Translations under genes and position numbers: made by a program
The notes under the pieces: generated by a model
Seen by the model: the letters and a program-made list of their open reading frames with translations, nothing else
The model's database searches: none
Told to the model about the DNA's origin: nothing
Assembly (NCBI RefSeq): GCF_014643595.1
Contig: NZ_BMJT01000002.1
Location: 62,001-126,000, forward strand
Direction of reading: 5' to 3'
DNA from: Lysinibacillus alkalisoli
GTDB lineage: Bacteria > Bacillota > Bacilli > Bacillales_A > Planococcaceae
Length of the DNA stretch: 64,000 nt
Shown here: piece after piece, positions 24,755 to 34,495 of the stretch
Numbering within the stretch: position 1 is the first letter of the stretch
Layout of the letters: every line of letters starts with the position of its first letter

Positions 24755-26773
24755 ATGCGTAAAGTATTAGGTAATGCGAAGATTTTTTATAAAATAGGGA
24801 TATTAATTCCTATTCTGGTTGCTTTTCTTCTACTGTTAACATGGCAAAATTATCGTAGCGATGTTAAACAAGTACAACAAGCAAGTCGAGAAGAGATGAA
24901 TTTACTAGCTACAAAGGCACAAGAAGCCATTGATGACCGCATTGCAGCACATCAAAATCTCATGCATGTTGTACGTTCAAGCGTAGAAGCAACAGACGGT
25001 ACTATGACAAGAGAGCAATTTGCACAAATCGCTAAACAAGTGCTAGATACTAGTGATGTAAGTTATGGTGTAGGTTTATGGTTTGAAAAAGATTTTAAAC
25101 AGGGTGAATTATTTGGTCCTTATTTGCATAAAACAAATGAAGGTAAAAAGTATGAGTTATCAAGAGATTATGAAAAAGAGGGGTATAGCTTTCATGACCA
25201 ACCATGGTATCGATCTGGGCTAAAGGAACTAAATAATCAACCTCCCTCTTATGATGAAAATTTAGATCAAATTTTTGTTTCTTTTAGTGAGCCTATCACT
25301 ATAAAAAATAAGACCGTTGGCGTTATATCAGGAGATCTAGTGTTGGATTCTATCCAATCATTAATAGCCGATATTAAAATTAAAGACAGTGGTTATGCCT
25401 TTTTGCTAGATGCAGAAGGTAAATTTCTAACAAATCCAGATAATGAAAAAATCCAAAAAATAACTGCCCAAGAAGAGTTAGGGCTAGATATTACAAAGAA
25501 ATATGACGAAATTATAAAAGATGGGATAACATATGTCATATCTACAGCAAAGTTAGTAGATGTACCGTGGCAAGTCGTCTTAATTGTACCAAAGGAAGAA
25601 TTCTTTGCAGGTGTCACAACATCGATGTACATTCAAGTGAGCATTAGTGCTGTCATTATTTTGCTAACAGTAGGTTTAATTTATATGATTGCACGTTATC
25701 TGCGCCAAGAAATGGCAGTAACAAACGAACATATTGCTTATTTAGCTACAGGTGATTTAACACAAGTATATGATTTACAAACAAAAGATGAGTTCGGTGA
25801 ATTAGCCACACATTATAATACATCTGTAAGTAATTTGAGAGGCATTGTTCAGCAAATTACTAGTGGCTCAGAAGTAGTAGCAGCTACAGCTGAAGAATTA
25901 ACAGCAAGTGCCAATGAAGTCAATCATAGTGTGACAGAAGTAGCCACATCCATTCAACAAGTGGCAGAGAATACAAGCTCACAATTACAAGAAAGTGAAC
26001 AATTGCATAAAGTAATTACAGCATTATCACACAATGTCACAGATGCTGTACAACAATTACATCAAGCTACAACACAATCCCATGCTACAGCCAATAAGGC
26101 CTCACAAGGTTCTGAACAAATGACACAGTTAATTCAAGAGATCAAACAATTACACGAACAAATTACCACTAGTGCTGCTATGGTAGATGATCTACAACAA
26201 CATTCTTTACAAATTGGCGAGATTGCTAAATTAATTGTGACCATATCAGATCAAACAAATTTATTGGCATTAAATGCAGCCATTGAAGCAGCACGAGCTG
26301 GTGAAGCTGGTAAGGGCTTTGCAGTTGTAGCAGATGAAGTAAAGAAGTTAGCTAATGAAACGAGTCAAGCGTCACTAGGTATTCATGAAATTGTGACCAC
26401 TATTCAATCTCAAATGAAAGATACAGTTAGTATGATGGAAGCCAGTAAACAAATCACAACATCTGGTGTGACATCAGTCACAGAAGCAGGCACAAGTTTT
26501 ACACAGATTGCTCATACAATGACAACGTTAAAACACAATGTCGAAGAAGCTAATGATGGCGCAAAACATGTAGCTCAGGAACTAGAAAATGTGGTGACGA
26601 AGGTGAAAACGATTTATGAGGATTCTAATGAGGTGAATGAATTAACATTAACGGTTTCAGCTATTACAGAAGAACAAGCATCAGCTATGGGCGAAATGGC
26701 CAACGCTTCAGAACAATTAGCACAATTAGCAGTTTCTTTACAAGAGATGACAAATGAATTTAAAATTTCATAA
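24755..26773 (+). CDS. Transmembrane methyl-accepting chemotaxis protein (dCache-HAMP-MA)
   Basis: A 672-residue chemoreceptor. TM1 lies at about 12-30, then an extracellular double Cache sensor (about 35-285, with [13 protein letters not shown] and [37 protein letters not shown]), TM2 at about 293-313, a HAMP linker (about 315-365) and the MA signalling domain whose tip reads [40 protein letters not shown] frame upstream to 24713 exists, but AAGAGGTG sets ATG 24755. Cache domains bind amino acids or organic acids; the ligand here is unknown. Monocistronic with a terminator. Confidence 0.93.
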   Translation: MRKVLGNAKIFYKIGILIPILVAFLLLLTWQNYRSDVKQVQQASREEMNLLATKAQEAIDDRIAAHQNLMHVVRSSVEATDGTMTREQFAQIAKQVLDTSDVSYGVGLWFEKDFKQGELFGPYLHKTNEGKKYELSRDYEKEGYSFHDQPWYRSGLKELNNQPPSYDENLDQIFVSFSEPITIKNKTVGVISGDLVLDSIQSLIADIKIKDSGYAFLLDAEGKFLTNPDNEKIQKITAQEELGLDITKKYDEIIKDGITYVISTAKLVDVPWQVVLIVPKEEFFAGVTTSMYIQVSISAVIILLTVGLIYMIARYLRQEMAVTNEHIAYLATGDLTQVYDLQTKDEFGELATHYNTSVSNLRGIVQQITSGSEVVAATAEELTASANEVNHSVTEVATSIQQVAENTSSQLQESEQLHKVITALSHNVTDAVQQLHQATTQSHATANKASQGSEQMTQLIQEIKQLHEQITTSAAMVDDLQQHSLQIGEIAKLIVTISDQTNLLALNAAIEAARAGEAGKGFAVVADEVKKLANETSQASLGIHEIVTTIQSQMKDTVSMMEASKQITTSGVTSVTEAGTSFTQIAHTMTTLKHNVEEANDGAKHVAQELENVVTKVKTIYEDSNEVNELTLTVSAITEEQASAMGEMANASEQLAQLAVSLQEMTNEFKIS

Positions 26774-26797
26774 TAACAAAATAAGAGATGACAAAAC

Positions 26798-26827
26798 AAA
26801 CTGTACCTTTGTGAGGTGCAGTTTTTT
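26798..26827 (+). terminator. Terminator after the chemoreceptor gene
   Basis: AACTGTACCT / AGGTGCAGTT stem with one mismatch and a TTTTTT tail. Confidence 0.82.
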
Positions 26828-26914
26828 AATATTATTTCTTGGGAAATGGTTTTGATAATAGAAAGTGTGGAAGTAATAGGATGAATACAGTAAAAAAAGC
26901 TTGCAAAAACATTT

Positions 26915-26958
26915 AAAAGCGAATAATATATAAAAGTTCTTTAAAATCATTCGCTTTT
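26915..26958 (+). promoter_or_regulatory. Leader hairpin before the purine permease gene
   Basis: Perfect 10-bp inverted repeat AAAAGCGAAT / ATTCGCTTTT around a 24-nt AU-rich loop, ending just before the AGGAGG site. It has no T-run, so it is not a standard terminator; it could control translation. The conserved core of a purine riboswitch was not found. Confidence 0.45.
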
Positions 26959-26971
26959 AGGAGGCGATAGC

Positions 26972-28267
26972 ATGTTTAAACTGGAAGAAAATCAAACCAC
27001 AATTAAAACCGAAGTGATGGCAGGTACAACAACGTTTTTAACGATGGTCTATGTTGTCATTGTCAATCCCGTTATTTTGGCAGATGCAGGTGTGCCGATT
27101 GACCAAGTTTTTATGGCAACTATTATTTCAGCTGTAATCGGTACATTATGGATGGCGTTAATGGCTAACTATCCTATTGCAATTGCTCCAGGTATGGGGT
27201 TAAATGCATATTTTACAGCGGTTGTGGCATCAAGTGAGCATATCAACTATATGACTGCTTTTTCAGCTGTTTTTGTCGCAGGGCTTATTTTTATCTTGTT
27301 AAGTTTAACGCCTTTTAGAGAGAAGTTGATTATTGCAATACCTAAAAATTTAAAATTAGCGATTACAGCAGGTATCGGTTTATTTATTGCTTTTATTGGT
27401 TTACGTATGTCTCATATTGTAGTGGCAAATGAAGTGAATTTAGTAGCTTTAGGTAACTTAACTAGCCCAGCTGTCTTATTAACTTTGTTTGGGCTAGCGA
27501 TTAGTTTAATTTTAATGGTTAGAAAAGTGCATGGTGCACTCTTTATTGGTATGATCATTACCGCAATTGTCGCTGTAGTGACAGGGCAATTAACGATTGA
27601 CAAAGTCGTAGCAGTCCCTCATTTACCTGAAGGGATTTTAGTTTGGAATCCCATTACCGCTATTAGTGACGTCATTTCCTATGGGTTATATGGCGTTGTT
27701 TTCTCTTTTATTTTAGTTACATTGTTTGATACAACAGGGACAATGATTGGTGTAGCAAGGCAGGCAGGATTGATGAAGGGAGAAACATTGCCAAAAGCCA
27801 GACATGCATTATTAGCCGATTCTTTTGCTTCTACAGTGGGGGCAATGTTTGGTACAAGCCCAACAACGGCCTATATCGAATCATCAGCAGGCGTCGCGGC
27901 AGGTGGGCGCACAGGTTTAACTACATTAACGGTAGCTATATTATTTATGGTCGCTTCATTTTTTGGTCCATTAGTCGGTTCACTTTCAGGCGTTGCGGCC
28001 ATTACATCACCAGCCCTTATTATTGTAGGTAGCTTAATGATTGGTGCAGTGAAACAAATTGATTGGCATGAGATGGATGAGGCATTTCCTGCATTTTTAG
28101 TAATTTTAACGATGCCGTTGACTTCAAGTATTGCAACAGGTATTGCACTAGGTTTTATCTCTTATCCACTTGTTAAAATTGTGCGTGGTCAAGCGAAAGT
28201 CGTACATCCACTCTTATATATTTTTGCGGTATTGTTTGTCATTCAATTGTTTGTTCTCCCTCATTAA
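26972..28267 (+). CDS. NCS2/AzgA-type purine (guanine/hypoxanthine) permease
   Basis: A 431-residue membrane transporter of the AzgA-like branch (PbuG/PbuO), importing guanine, hypoxanthine or adenine with protons. Family motifs are EVMAGTTTFLTMVYVVIVNP, APGMGLNAYF, TLFDTTGTMIGVARQAGL and the SPTTAYIESSAGVAAGGRTGLT block in TM10. AGGAGGCGATAG sets ATG 26972. A hairpin immediately before the ribosome site may regulate it. Exact base preference cannot be told from sequence. Confidence 0.92.
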   Translation: MFKLEENQTTIKTEVMAGTTTFLTMVYVVIVNPVILADAGVPIDQVFMATIISAVIGTLWMALMANYPIAIAPGMGLNAYFTAVVASSEHINYMTAFSAVFVAGLIFILLSLTPFREKLIIAIPKNLKLAITAGIGLFIAFIGLRMSHIVVANEVNLVALGNLTSPAVLLTLFGLAISLILMVRKVHGALFIGMIITAIVAVVTGQLTIDKVVAVPHLPEGILVWNPITAISDVISYGLYGVVFSFILVTLFDTTGTMIGVARQAGLMKGETLPKARHALLADSFASTVGAMFGTSPTTAYIESSAGVAAGGRTGLTTLTVAILFMVASFFGPLVGSLSGVAAITSPALIIVGSLMIGAVKQIDWHEMDEAFPAFLVILTMPLTSSIATGIALGFISYPLVKIVRGQAKVVHPLLYIFAVLFVIQLFVLPH

Positions 28268-28271
28268 TGAT

Positions 28272-28307
28272 AAAAGGCAACGCAGTATAAGTACTGGGTT
28301 GCCTTTT
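28272..28307. terminator. Bidirectional terminator
   Basis: AAAAGGCAAC / GTTGCCTTTT 10-bp stem between the permease gene and the convergent lipoprotein gene. Confidence 0.88.
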
Positions 28308-28317
28308 ATCGCTAGTC

Positions 28318-28755
28318 TTATTGTACATCCACATTAAAGACATAAATAACTTCGCCTTTATCCCACTTTGCCTCAATTTCATAAATATAAGAACCTTTTT
28401 CAGTAGGTAAGGTAAATGCTTGATTTTTTATTTGAATGTTATGTATGGTACCATCTTCATTTTCTTGTTGGATTATAATGTCCAGCGGAGGTTCAGGAAA
28501 ATGGAGTTGTAATTCATCACCTGCAAGCGCATACATCTGTTCAAAATCTTTGACGAGCGCATCGACACTTGGGCCAGTAAAGTAGGTAACCTCTTTATCC
28601 TCCGCCACCCACTGATAGTCGCCACGTATCATCACATAATCTTCATCATACCAAGAAACCTTTCCAATTGGCAAATAGTCCGCATCTAATGTACGCAATT
28701 GAGAACAGCCAGATAGTAGCAAAAGTAAAGTCATAGAAATCAGTGACTTTATCAT
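28318..28755 (-). CDS. Lipoprotein of unknown function
   Basis: A 145-residue lipoprotein with lipobox LLSGC at about residues 13-17. The mature part is acidic and beta-rich (GKVSWYDEDYVMIRGDYQWVAEDKEV..., SYIYEIEAKWDKGEVIYVFNVDVQ), a pattern seen in small Bacillus cell-surface lipoproteins. The frame opens at GTG 28764, which overlaps the ribosome site; AAGGAG eight nt before ATG 28755 favours the ATG. Not recognised further. Confidence 0.72.
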   Translation of the reverse strand: MIKSLISMTLLLLLSGCSQLRTLDADYLPIGKVSWYDEDYVMIRGDYQWVAEDKEVTYFTGPSVDALVKDFEQMYALAGDELQLHFPEPPLDIIIQQENEDGTIHNIQIKNQAFTLPTEKGSYIYEIEAKWDKGEVIYVFNVDVQ

Positions 28756-28975
28756 GTCAAGCACTCCTTGTACTACTACAAATTTGACTAAAATTATAGC
28801 ATATAATAATGAGAATGGAGCATATAATAGACTGAATTCTAAATAATTTTTTAGCAGCAGAAAAATAATACAAATCGTTCAGGGTAGATCCAAGTAACGA
28901 ATGATAGATGACAAAGTAATAACAGAGTCTAGTATTTTATGGTATAGGGTGACGTTATAATTGCATTTTCCTCAT

Positions 28976-29016
28976 AAAAAATACGCTCGTCAATATTATT
29001 GACGCAGCGTATTTTT
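28976..29016. terminator. Terminator downstream of the RDD gene
   Basis: AATACGCTCGTCAAT / ATTGACGCAGCGTATT with a small bulge, flanked by A and T runs; it ends the minus-strand RDD gene. The 220 bp from 28757 to here contain no other feature I can support. Confidence 0.82.
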
Positions 29017-29043
29017 ATTATTTACGACTGTTTAGGGGTATTT

Positions 29044-29442
29044 TTACTTTGTGTTGCCTTCATGTACAACCGTATGAGTAAATGCATCATGAGGTAAAAT
29101 AGCCCCTTCCTTTTGTTCAAATTGTTTACGATCCGTTAAATACTTTACAGTGCTTACATAATCACGATAAAACATACGTTTCGTTAATTGTTCACAAGTT
29201 GGTGTATTACCTTCCTCATCAGTTAATGTTAAACCTTGTTGTTTATAACCTAATGTTTGGCCGCATTTTCGCATTTGTACGTACTCTAAGCCATACATTA
29301 CGACAGTTGGTGTTACAACGGCATGTACAAACTCACTTTTAATCTTTTTACGTAGTAGCGTTTCTACGCCTAGTGACACGACTGTTGATACTGCGATATC
29401 AATGGCAAATGCTTTTAAGCGTTTTTTTGTTAAAGATTGCAT
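29044..29442 (-). CDS. RDD-family membrane protein
   Basis: A 132-residue protein with the RDD pattern: LKAFAIDIAVSTVVSLGVE in the first helix, a second hydrophobic segment (VHAVVTPTVVMYGLEYV), the conserved GQTLGYKQQGLTLTDEEG region and a following MFYRDYVSTVKYL. RDD proteins are small integral membrane proteins, some tied to ion transport; function here is unknown. AGGAGGTTAAAAG fixes the ATG. It lies behind the LCP gene on the same strand and could be co-transcribed. Confidence 0.8.
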   Translation of the reverse strand: MQSLTKKRLKAFAIDIAVSTVVSLGVETLLRKKIKSEFVHAVVTPTVVMYGLEYVQMRKCGQTLGYKQQGLTLTDEEGNTPTCEQLTKRMFYRDYVSTVKYLTDRKQFEQKEGAILPHDAFTHTVVHEGNTK

Positions 29443-29501
29443 CTTTTAACCTCCTAAAGCGTATTTAATATGTAATACGAGTGAGTAGTTGAAAAGTTGC
29501 G

Positions 29502-30413
29502 TTATAATGCTAAATGTTTTTGTAAAGTTGCAGAAATTTGTTCGAGCTCTTGCGTATTAAGTTCAAAATAATAAATGCCATTTTTGGTAGTGCCTTGACC
29601 TTTATTAAATTGTAAGTTGTCGTATGTTTGCATAGGCATTAAATAGTCGGTACGTAAGCGATTTAACTCTTTCATTTCAATATTAGTTTTAATATTACTA
29701 CCTAAAATAATCATCATCTCATCTAATTTAGCTAATGTATTAAAAGATTTTATGTTATTTGCTAGTTGCGCAATGACTTGTTTTTGTCGTTCTTGACGAC
29801 CAAAGTCTCCATTGGGATCATTTTTACGCATTCTCGCGTAAGCAAGTGCGGCTTCACCGTTTAAATGATTTTTTCCCTTATTAAAAGTATGCAAATTAGC
29901 TTTAAAAGCAAAAGGACTATCAATTGTTATTCCACCTGTTAAGTCTACTAAATCAACAAGCCCTTCCATATTCATTGTCATGACATAATCAATCGGAATG
30001 TTTAGTAATTGTTCTACAGTTTCAGTTGCTCCGTTTATGCCTTTAAAGGCATAGGCATGATTGATTTTATCTGACATTTCCATTCCAGCAATCGCCACAT
30101 AAGTATCACGAGGAATGCTAATTAACTTGGCATTTTCCTTTGTGGGATTTAAGGTAGCTACGACAATAGAATCAGAGCGCCCACTATCATTTTGTCTTTC
30201 GTCAATGCCTAATAGGAGTAAAGAAATAGGACGCTTATTTTCGATGAGCTTATCATCGCTTTTTTTGCGTGCTTTACTTTTATATTCAATTTGAGTATTG
30301 GTGAAATTTTGCTCAAATTTGCGATATTGATGATATAAAAAACTTGTAATTACTACAGTTATTACAACAACTATGACTAAAAGCCACTTCCACCACTGTT
30401 TCTTTTTAACCAA
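29502..30413 (-). CDS. LytR-CpsA-Psr (LCP) family wall-polymer ligase
   Basis: A 303-residue membrane-anchored enzyme that attaches undecaprenyl-linked glycopolymers to peptidoglycan. One N-terminal helix (WLLVIVVVITVVITSFLY, about 9-27) precedes the LCP domain: SLLLLGIDERQNDSGRSDSIVVATLNPTKENAKLISIPRDTYV, then YARMRKNDPNGDFGRQERQKQVI, which holds the conserved Asp and Arg residues. The start is TTG 30413 behind AAGGGGG. It is divergent from the capsule operon 150 bp away, so it is the likely ligase for that polymer. Confidence 0.93.
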   Translation of the reverse strand: MVKKKQWWKWLLVIVVVITVVITSFLYHQYRKFEQNFTNTQIEYKSKARKKSDDKLIENKRPISLLLLGIDERQNDSGRSDSIVVATLNPTKENAKLISIPRDTYVAIAGMEMSDKINHAYAFKGINGATETVEQLLNIPIDYVMTMNMEGLVDLVDLTGGITIDSPFAFKANLHTFNKGKNHLNGEAALAYARMRKNDPNGDFGRQERQKQVIAQLANNIKSFNTLAKLDEMMIILGSNIKTNIEMKELNRLRTDYLMPMQTYDNLQFNKGQGTTKNGIYYFELNTQELEQISATLQKHLAL

Positions 30414-30561
30414 TATAAAATCCCCCTTAATAACTAGTATAGGTATGTTTATTGATAATCGACTAAAGGAATGTGTAAAGATGACAAAGAATTATCGTTT
30501 TTTATAATATATACACAATTATTACAAAAAATCCAATTTTATTTAAAGGCGAGGTGTTTTT

Positions 30562-31287
30562 ATGGAATCAACATTTAGTATGGAAGAATTATTACTCGCA
30601 CTTAAAAAGCGGTGGTCACTGCTTGTTTTACTGGCGCTAATAGGTATTGCCTTTAGTGCAGTTTTAACTTTCGTGGTGATTACACCAAAATATGAGGCGA
30701 TGACCCAGTTATTGATTAATAAACAAAAAGAAGAGAATGTGACACAGTATCAAGCAACACAAAATGATTTGCAACTCATGAATACTTACATTGCTATCCT
30801 AAAGAGTGATGTAATTTTAGAAGATGTGGCAAAAGAGATTGATTTTATAGCACCAATCCAACAATTGCGTAAGAAGATTGCTGTCTCAAGTGAGGAGAAT
30901 TCTAAAGTGTTAAATATTTATGTACGTGATCAAAATGCTTCTTTTGCAGTTGATACGGCTAATGCCATTGCGACAATATTTACAAAAGAAATAGGAAAGT
31001 TAATGGATGTAGATAATGTGCAAGTTTTAGCTGAAGCTAAAGTGAAAAATAGCCTGATCCCTGTTTCACCAAATCACGCGCTAAATCTTGTATTGGGTGC
31101 TGTAATTGGTGCTTTGTTTGGCATTGTCCTCAATGTTTTATTCATTTTATTTAATAACAAGTTTAAATCAGAAAAAGAACTAGAGTTGGAGCTTGGTGTA
31201 CCTGTAATTGGTGTAATTAATAAAATGCCAAATGTGACTACACAACGTAATCTTTGGCAACGTATCTTGAGAAAAGGTGGAGAGTAG
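30562..31287 (+). CDS. capA: Capsule chain-length / kinase-activator protein CapA (Wzz family)
   Basis: A 241-residue membrane protein that activates the cytoplasmic tyrosine kinase encoded next and controls chain length. Two membrane helices (about 18-38 and 168-190) flank an extracellular Wzz domain (VVITPKYEAMTQLLINKQ). The C-terminal cytoplasmic tail (FKSEKELELELGVPVIGVINKMPNV) is the kinase-activating segment. GGCGAGGTG sets ATG 30562. First gene of the capsule locus; its stop TAG abuts the capB ATG. Confidence 0.93.
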   Translation: MESTFSMEELLLALKKRWSLLVLLALIGIAFSAVLTFVVITPKYEAMTQLLINKQKEENVTQYQATQNDLQLMNTYIAILKSDVILEDVAKEIDFIAPIQQLRKKIAVSSEENSKVLNIYVRDQNASFAVDTANAIATIFTKEIGKLMDVDNVQVLAEAKVKNSLIPVSPNHALNLVLGAVIGALFGIVLNVLFILFNNKFKSEKELELELGVPVIGVINKMPNVTTQRNLWQRILRKGGE

Positions 31288-31974
31288 ATGACAATAGCAC
31301 AAACGGTAGGTCGGCAACTCATTGTAAAAGGGCAATCACGCTCTATTATTTCAGAACAATATCGTACATTACGCACCAACATTAAATTTTCAAATACAAC
31401 GAAGTTACAGACGCTTGTGGTTACCTCTGCTGTACAAGCCGAGGGAAAATCAACAACAGCAGCCAATTTGGCTTATTTATTTGCAGAGGAAGGTCAAAAC
31501 GTATTATTTATAGATGCGGACATGCGTAAGCCCACAGTACATTTTACCTTTCATTTAAGTAATATTACAGGCCTCTCTTTTGTGTTATCCGGTCAGGCCA
31601 CATTACAAGATTGCATCCAACAAATTGAAGATACAAGTTTACATGTGTTAACAAGTGGACCAATACCGCCTAACCCCTCTGAGATGTTAGGTTCGCAAGC
31701 TTTTCATGCACTTTTACGAACGGCAGAGCAACACTATGACTGGATTATTATTGATACATCACCTGTGTTAGCAGTGACCGATGCACAAGTATTAGCTAAT
31801 CGAGTGGATGGCACGATCTTAGTCATTGACCCTACAAAATCCGATAAGAAAATGGCGAAAAAAGCGGTCTCTCTCTTGAAAAAAGTAGATGCTCACTTAT
31901 TAGGTGTTGTGTTAAATAATGTGGAACAAAATAAAGACATTTACTACTACAGTGAATATGTACAAAGTGAGTGA
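31288..31974 (+). CDS. capB: Bacterial tyrosine kinase CapB
   Basis: A 228-residue BY-kinase that drives capsule synthesis through autophosphorylation cycles. Motifs are SEQYRTLRTNIKFS, Walker A (SAVQAEGKSTTAANLA), Walker A' (VLFIDADMRKP) and Walker B (WIIIDTSPVLAVTDA). The C-terminal tyrosine cluster is present (IYYYSEYVQSE). In Firmicutes the activator (CapA) is a separate protein, as here. The ATG follows the capA stop directly. Confidence 0.95.
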   Translation: MTIAQTVGRQLIVKGQSRSIISEQYRTLRTNIKFSNTTKLQTLVVTSAVQAEGKSTTAANLAYLFAEEGQNVLFIDADMRKPTVHFTFHLSNITGLSFVLSGQATLQDCIQQIEDTSLHVLTSGPIPPNPSEMLGSQAFHALLRTAEQHYDWIIIDTSPVLAVTDAQVLANRVDGTILVIDPTKSDKKMAKKAVSLLKKVDAHLLGVVLNNVEQNKDIYYYSEYVQSE

Positions 31975-31979
31975 TTATT

Positions 31980-32741
31980 ATGATTGATACCCATTGCCAT
32001 ATTTTATACGGGGTAGATGATGGACCTACAACCTTTGAAGAAACAACAGAAATGTTGAAAAAAGCAGCAGCAGAAGGCATTACTACAATATGTGCAACAA
32101 GCCATTTTGATAAAGGTGCATTACATGTACCTGCTACTATAGTGCAACAGCAAGTTGCTCACTTACAGCAATATATTTCAGCGCAACAATTAGGTATTCG
32201 ATTAGTGGCAGGGCATGAAATTACACTGAATAAGAGAACCGTACAAAAAATTATCGATGGTGAGGCGTTGCCGTTAGGGAATAGTCGTTATGTGTTATTA
32301 GAACTACCAAGCCGTCATTTGCCAAGTGATATCGATGAGGTATTGCATGAGTTACAAGTACAAGGTTATTTACCTATTATTGCTCATCCGGAGCGTCAAC
32401 AAATGATTATAAAGAGCCCGCAAACAGTAATGAGACTCATTCATTTAGGCGCTTATACTCAAGTTACGGCGCCTTCTCTTGTCGGCTATTACGGGAAGCA
32501 TGTACAAAAGACAGCATGGCAATTAGTAGCAATGGGCGCTGTTCATTTTATTGGTTCAGATGCACATGATAGCACCCACCGCACTTTTTATATGCGTGCA
32601 GCAGAAGCTGCTTTCCATCAAGCAGAAAAGTCGCATAACTGGATAGAGTATCAACATAATAATTATCAAATATTATGTAATGAACGAGTAGAAGTGCCAC
32701 TGCCACAAATAACAAAGAGAAGATGGTGGCAACTAAGGTGA
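31980..32741 (+). CDS. capC: PHP-type tyrosine phosphatase CapC/CpsB
   Basis: A manganese-dependent phosphatase of 253 residues that removes phosphate from the CapB tyrosine cluster. The metal ligands are visible: MIDTHCHILYGVDDGP at the N-terminus, ATSHFD, GHEIT, IAHPERQ and FIGSDAHDSTHR near the end. The frame opens at a GTG at 31971 overlapping capB; ATG 31980, with MIDTHCH, is the usual start in the family. It completes the CapA/B/C phosphorelay. Confidence 0.93.
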   Translation: MIDTHCHILYGVDDGPTTFEETTEMLKKAAAEGITTICATSHFDKGALHVPATIVQQQVAHLQQYISAQQLGIRLVAGHEITLNKRTVQKIIDGEALPLGNSRYVLLELPSRHLPSDIDEVLHELQVQGYLPIIAHPERQQMIIKSPQTVMRLIHLGAYTQVTAPSLVGYYGKHVQKTAWQLVAMGAVHFIGSDAHDSTHRTFYMRAAEAAFHQAEKSHNWIEYQHNNYQILCNERVEVPLPQITKRRWWQLR

Positions 32742-32750
32742 GGGAATGAT

Positions 32751-33956
32751 ATGCTCAAAAAAATTACATGGACATTCAGTGCCAATATGGTAACGGCATT
32801 AGTAAAGTGGCTAATGCTTGTAGTCATTGCACAATATTTAACCACATATGATGTAGGGGCTTATGCATTGGCGTTAGCTGTGACATCGCCAATCATGCTA
32901 TTTGCCAATATGAAGTTGCGTTCCGTTTACGTTAGTGATGTAACACCAAATTACCGCGCTTACACAATAGCACGGAATGGTGTTGGTTTGTTCTCCTTAC
33001 TTGTTATCATTATAATTGTTGCTATTTTTTACCCGAGTTTTATGGCAGTAATCATGATGGTTAGTGTAATAAAGGGTATGGAATTAATTTCAGATTTAAT
33101 GTATGCATTGGCACATCGCGCGCAAAGAATGCGTTATATCGCCGTGTTCACAATGATAAAACAATTATTATTATTGTTAAGCTTTTGGTTGACAATAGCT
33201 CAGACTACATCATTGATTTGGGGATTACGTATTCAAGTCGTATTATTTTTGTTGTTTTTACCCATTGAATATTATTACTTTACGATGGCTTTTTCACATA
33301 AGAAAACAGCAACAAAGCAACAAATCTATCGTGTATTACAAATGGGCATCCCCTTAGGCCTAACGCAATTAGTAGTCTCATTTAATGCTTTCTTTCCGCG
33401 GTATATCTTGGAGTACGTTACATCACCACAAATGTTAGGGATCTTCTCAGCAATTGCTTATATTACTGTAGTAGCCAATATTGTGATGGGAGCTGTTTCA
33501 CAAAATTTTTTATCCTATTTTAGTCGTCATGTGGCTCAACAAAATTGGCATAAAATAATAAAAACGTTACGTGGTCCATTATTAGGGATGGCTATAGTAT
33601 TAAGTGTTGCCTTATTAGTAGTGAGCCTCGTAGCAGGTAAATTTTTATTAACCCTATTTTATGGGGAGCCTTATGGTCAACATGCTGTATTACTCGTTTG
33701 GATGTCGATCTGTATTTTCTTTAATGCCCTTAATTGGAATATGGATACGCTATTTATTAGTGTTACGATTTTGCGTAAGCAATTGTATTTTGCTTTATGT
33801 GGAATGTTAATTACAGTACCAGTCTCATTATTATGTATTAATTATTACGGTGTTACAGGTGCTGCTTTAGCCATGATTATTAGCAGTGCTGCACAATATA
33901 TGATAAAGCGCGCCTATTTTACGAAGTGGTTAGCAAGTCAGGAGGGAGCTATGTGA
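32751..33956 (+). CDS. Polysaccharide flippase (Wzx-like)
   Basis: A 401-residue membrane protein with about twelve helices of the polysaccharide-transporter class, proposed to flip lipid-linked repeat units outward. The N-terminus (TWTFSANMVTALVKWLMLVVIAQYLTTYDVGAYALALAVTSPIMLFANMKLR) is characteristic. It is somewhat shorter than usual Wzx proteins (about 420-480). The stop overlaps the GTG of the acetyltransferase gene (ATGTGA). Confidence 0.85.
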   Translation: MLKKITWTFSANMVTALVKWLMLVVIAQYLTTYDVGAYALALAVTSPIMLFANMKLRSVYVSDVTPNYRAYTIARNGVGLFSLLVIIIIVAIFYPSFMAVIMMVSVIKGMELISDLMYALAHRAQRMRYIAVFTMIKQLLLLLSFWLTIAQTTSLIWGLRIQVVLFLLFLPIEYYYFTMAFSHKKTATKQQIYRVLQMGIPLGLTQLVVSFNAFFPRYILEYVTSPQMLGIFSAIAYITVVANIVMGAVSQNFLSYFSRHVAQQNWHKIIKTLRGPLLGMAIVLSVALLVVSLVAGKFLLTLFYGEPYGQHAVLLVWMSICIFFNALNWNMDTLFISVTILRKQLYFALCGMLITVPVSLLCINYYGVTGAALAMIISSAAQYMIKRAYFTKWLASQEGAM

Positions 33957-34495
33957 GTCGACTTTATAAGTTTATAAAATATTTCATTGTATTACACATT
34001 TTACAGCTACTGTTAGCCTTATTGCCGAATTTAAAAATAAGTAATCAGATTCGTGGGTTTTGTATGCGCCCTTTTTTTAAACAATGTGGGCGTAACTTTC
34101 AAATAGCTAAAGGTGTCACGATTAATGTGATGTGGCATATGACTGTGGGAGACGATGTATATATTGCGCATCAATGTTGGATTAACGCAGCAGGCGGGTT
34201 AACGTTAGAAGATGGTGTTATTTTATCTCCCATGGTGGTAATTGCGACAACAAAACATCACTATAGTCAAGGGCGTGTGAGTAATACAAAGACAGAGTTG
34301 GCACCAATTCACATTGGCAAGGGAAGTTGGATTGCAAGTAATAGTGTAATTACAAAGGGAGTAACAATAGGGGAAGGTGTCATTATCGGTGCTTGTTCAA
34401 GTGTTACGAAAGACATTAGTGCGTATTATTTTGCAGCAGGTGCTCCCGCTAAAGCGATAAAACCCTTACAAGAAAGTGATGTAGCACGCGTATGA
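33953..34495 (+). CDS. Hexapeptide-repeat acyltransferase (LbetaH, CapG/WcaF-like)
   Basis: A 180-residue left-handed beta-helix acetyltransferase, probably O-acetylating the capsule sugar. Hexad repeats run through about 60-165 (GDDVYIAHQCWINAAGGLTLEDGVILSPMVVIATTKHHY...), with the catalytic-type His in TKHHY, and end with CSSVTKDISAYYFAAGAPAKAIK. The first 20 residues are hydrophobic. The frame opens at 33926, but GGAGGG six nt before GTG 33953 fixes the start. It overlaps the flippase stop and the Wzy start by a few bases. Confidence 0.85.
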   Translation: MSRLYKFIKYFIVLHILQLLLALLPNLKISNQIRGFCMRPFFKQCGRNFQIAKGVTINVMWHMTVGDDVYIAHQCWINAAGGLTLEDGVILSPMVVIATTKHHYSQGRVSNTKTELAPIHIGKGSWIASNSVITKGVTIGEGVIIGACSSVTKDISAYYFAAGAPAKAIKPLQESDVARV

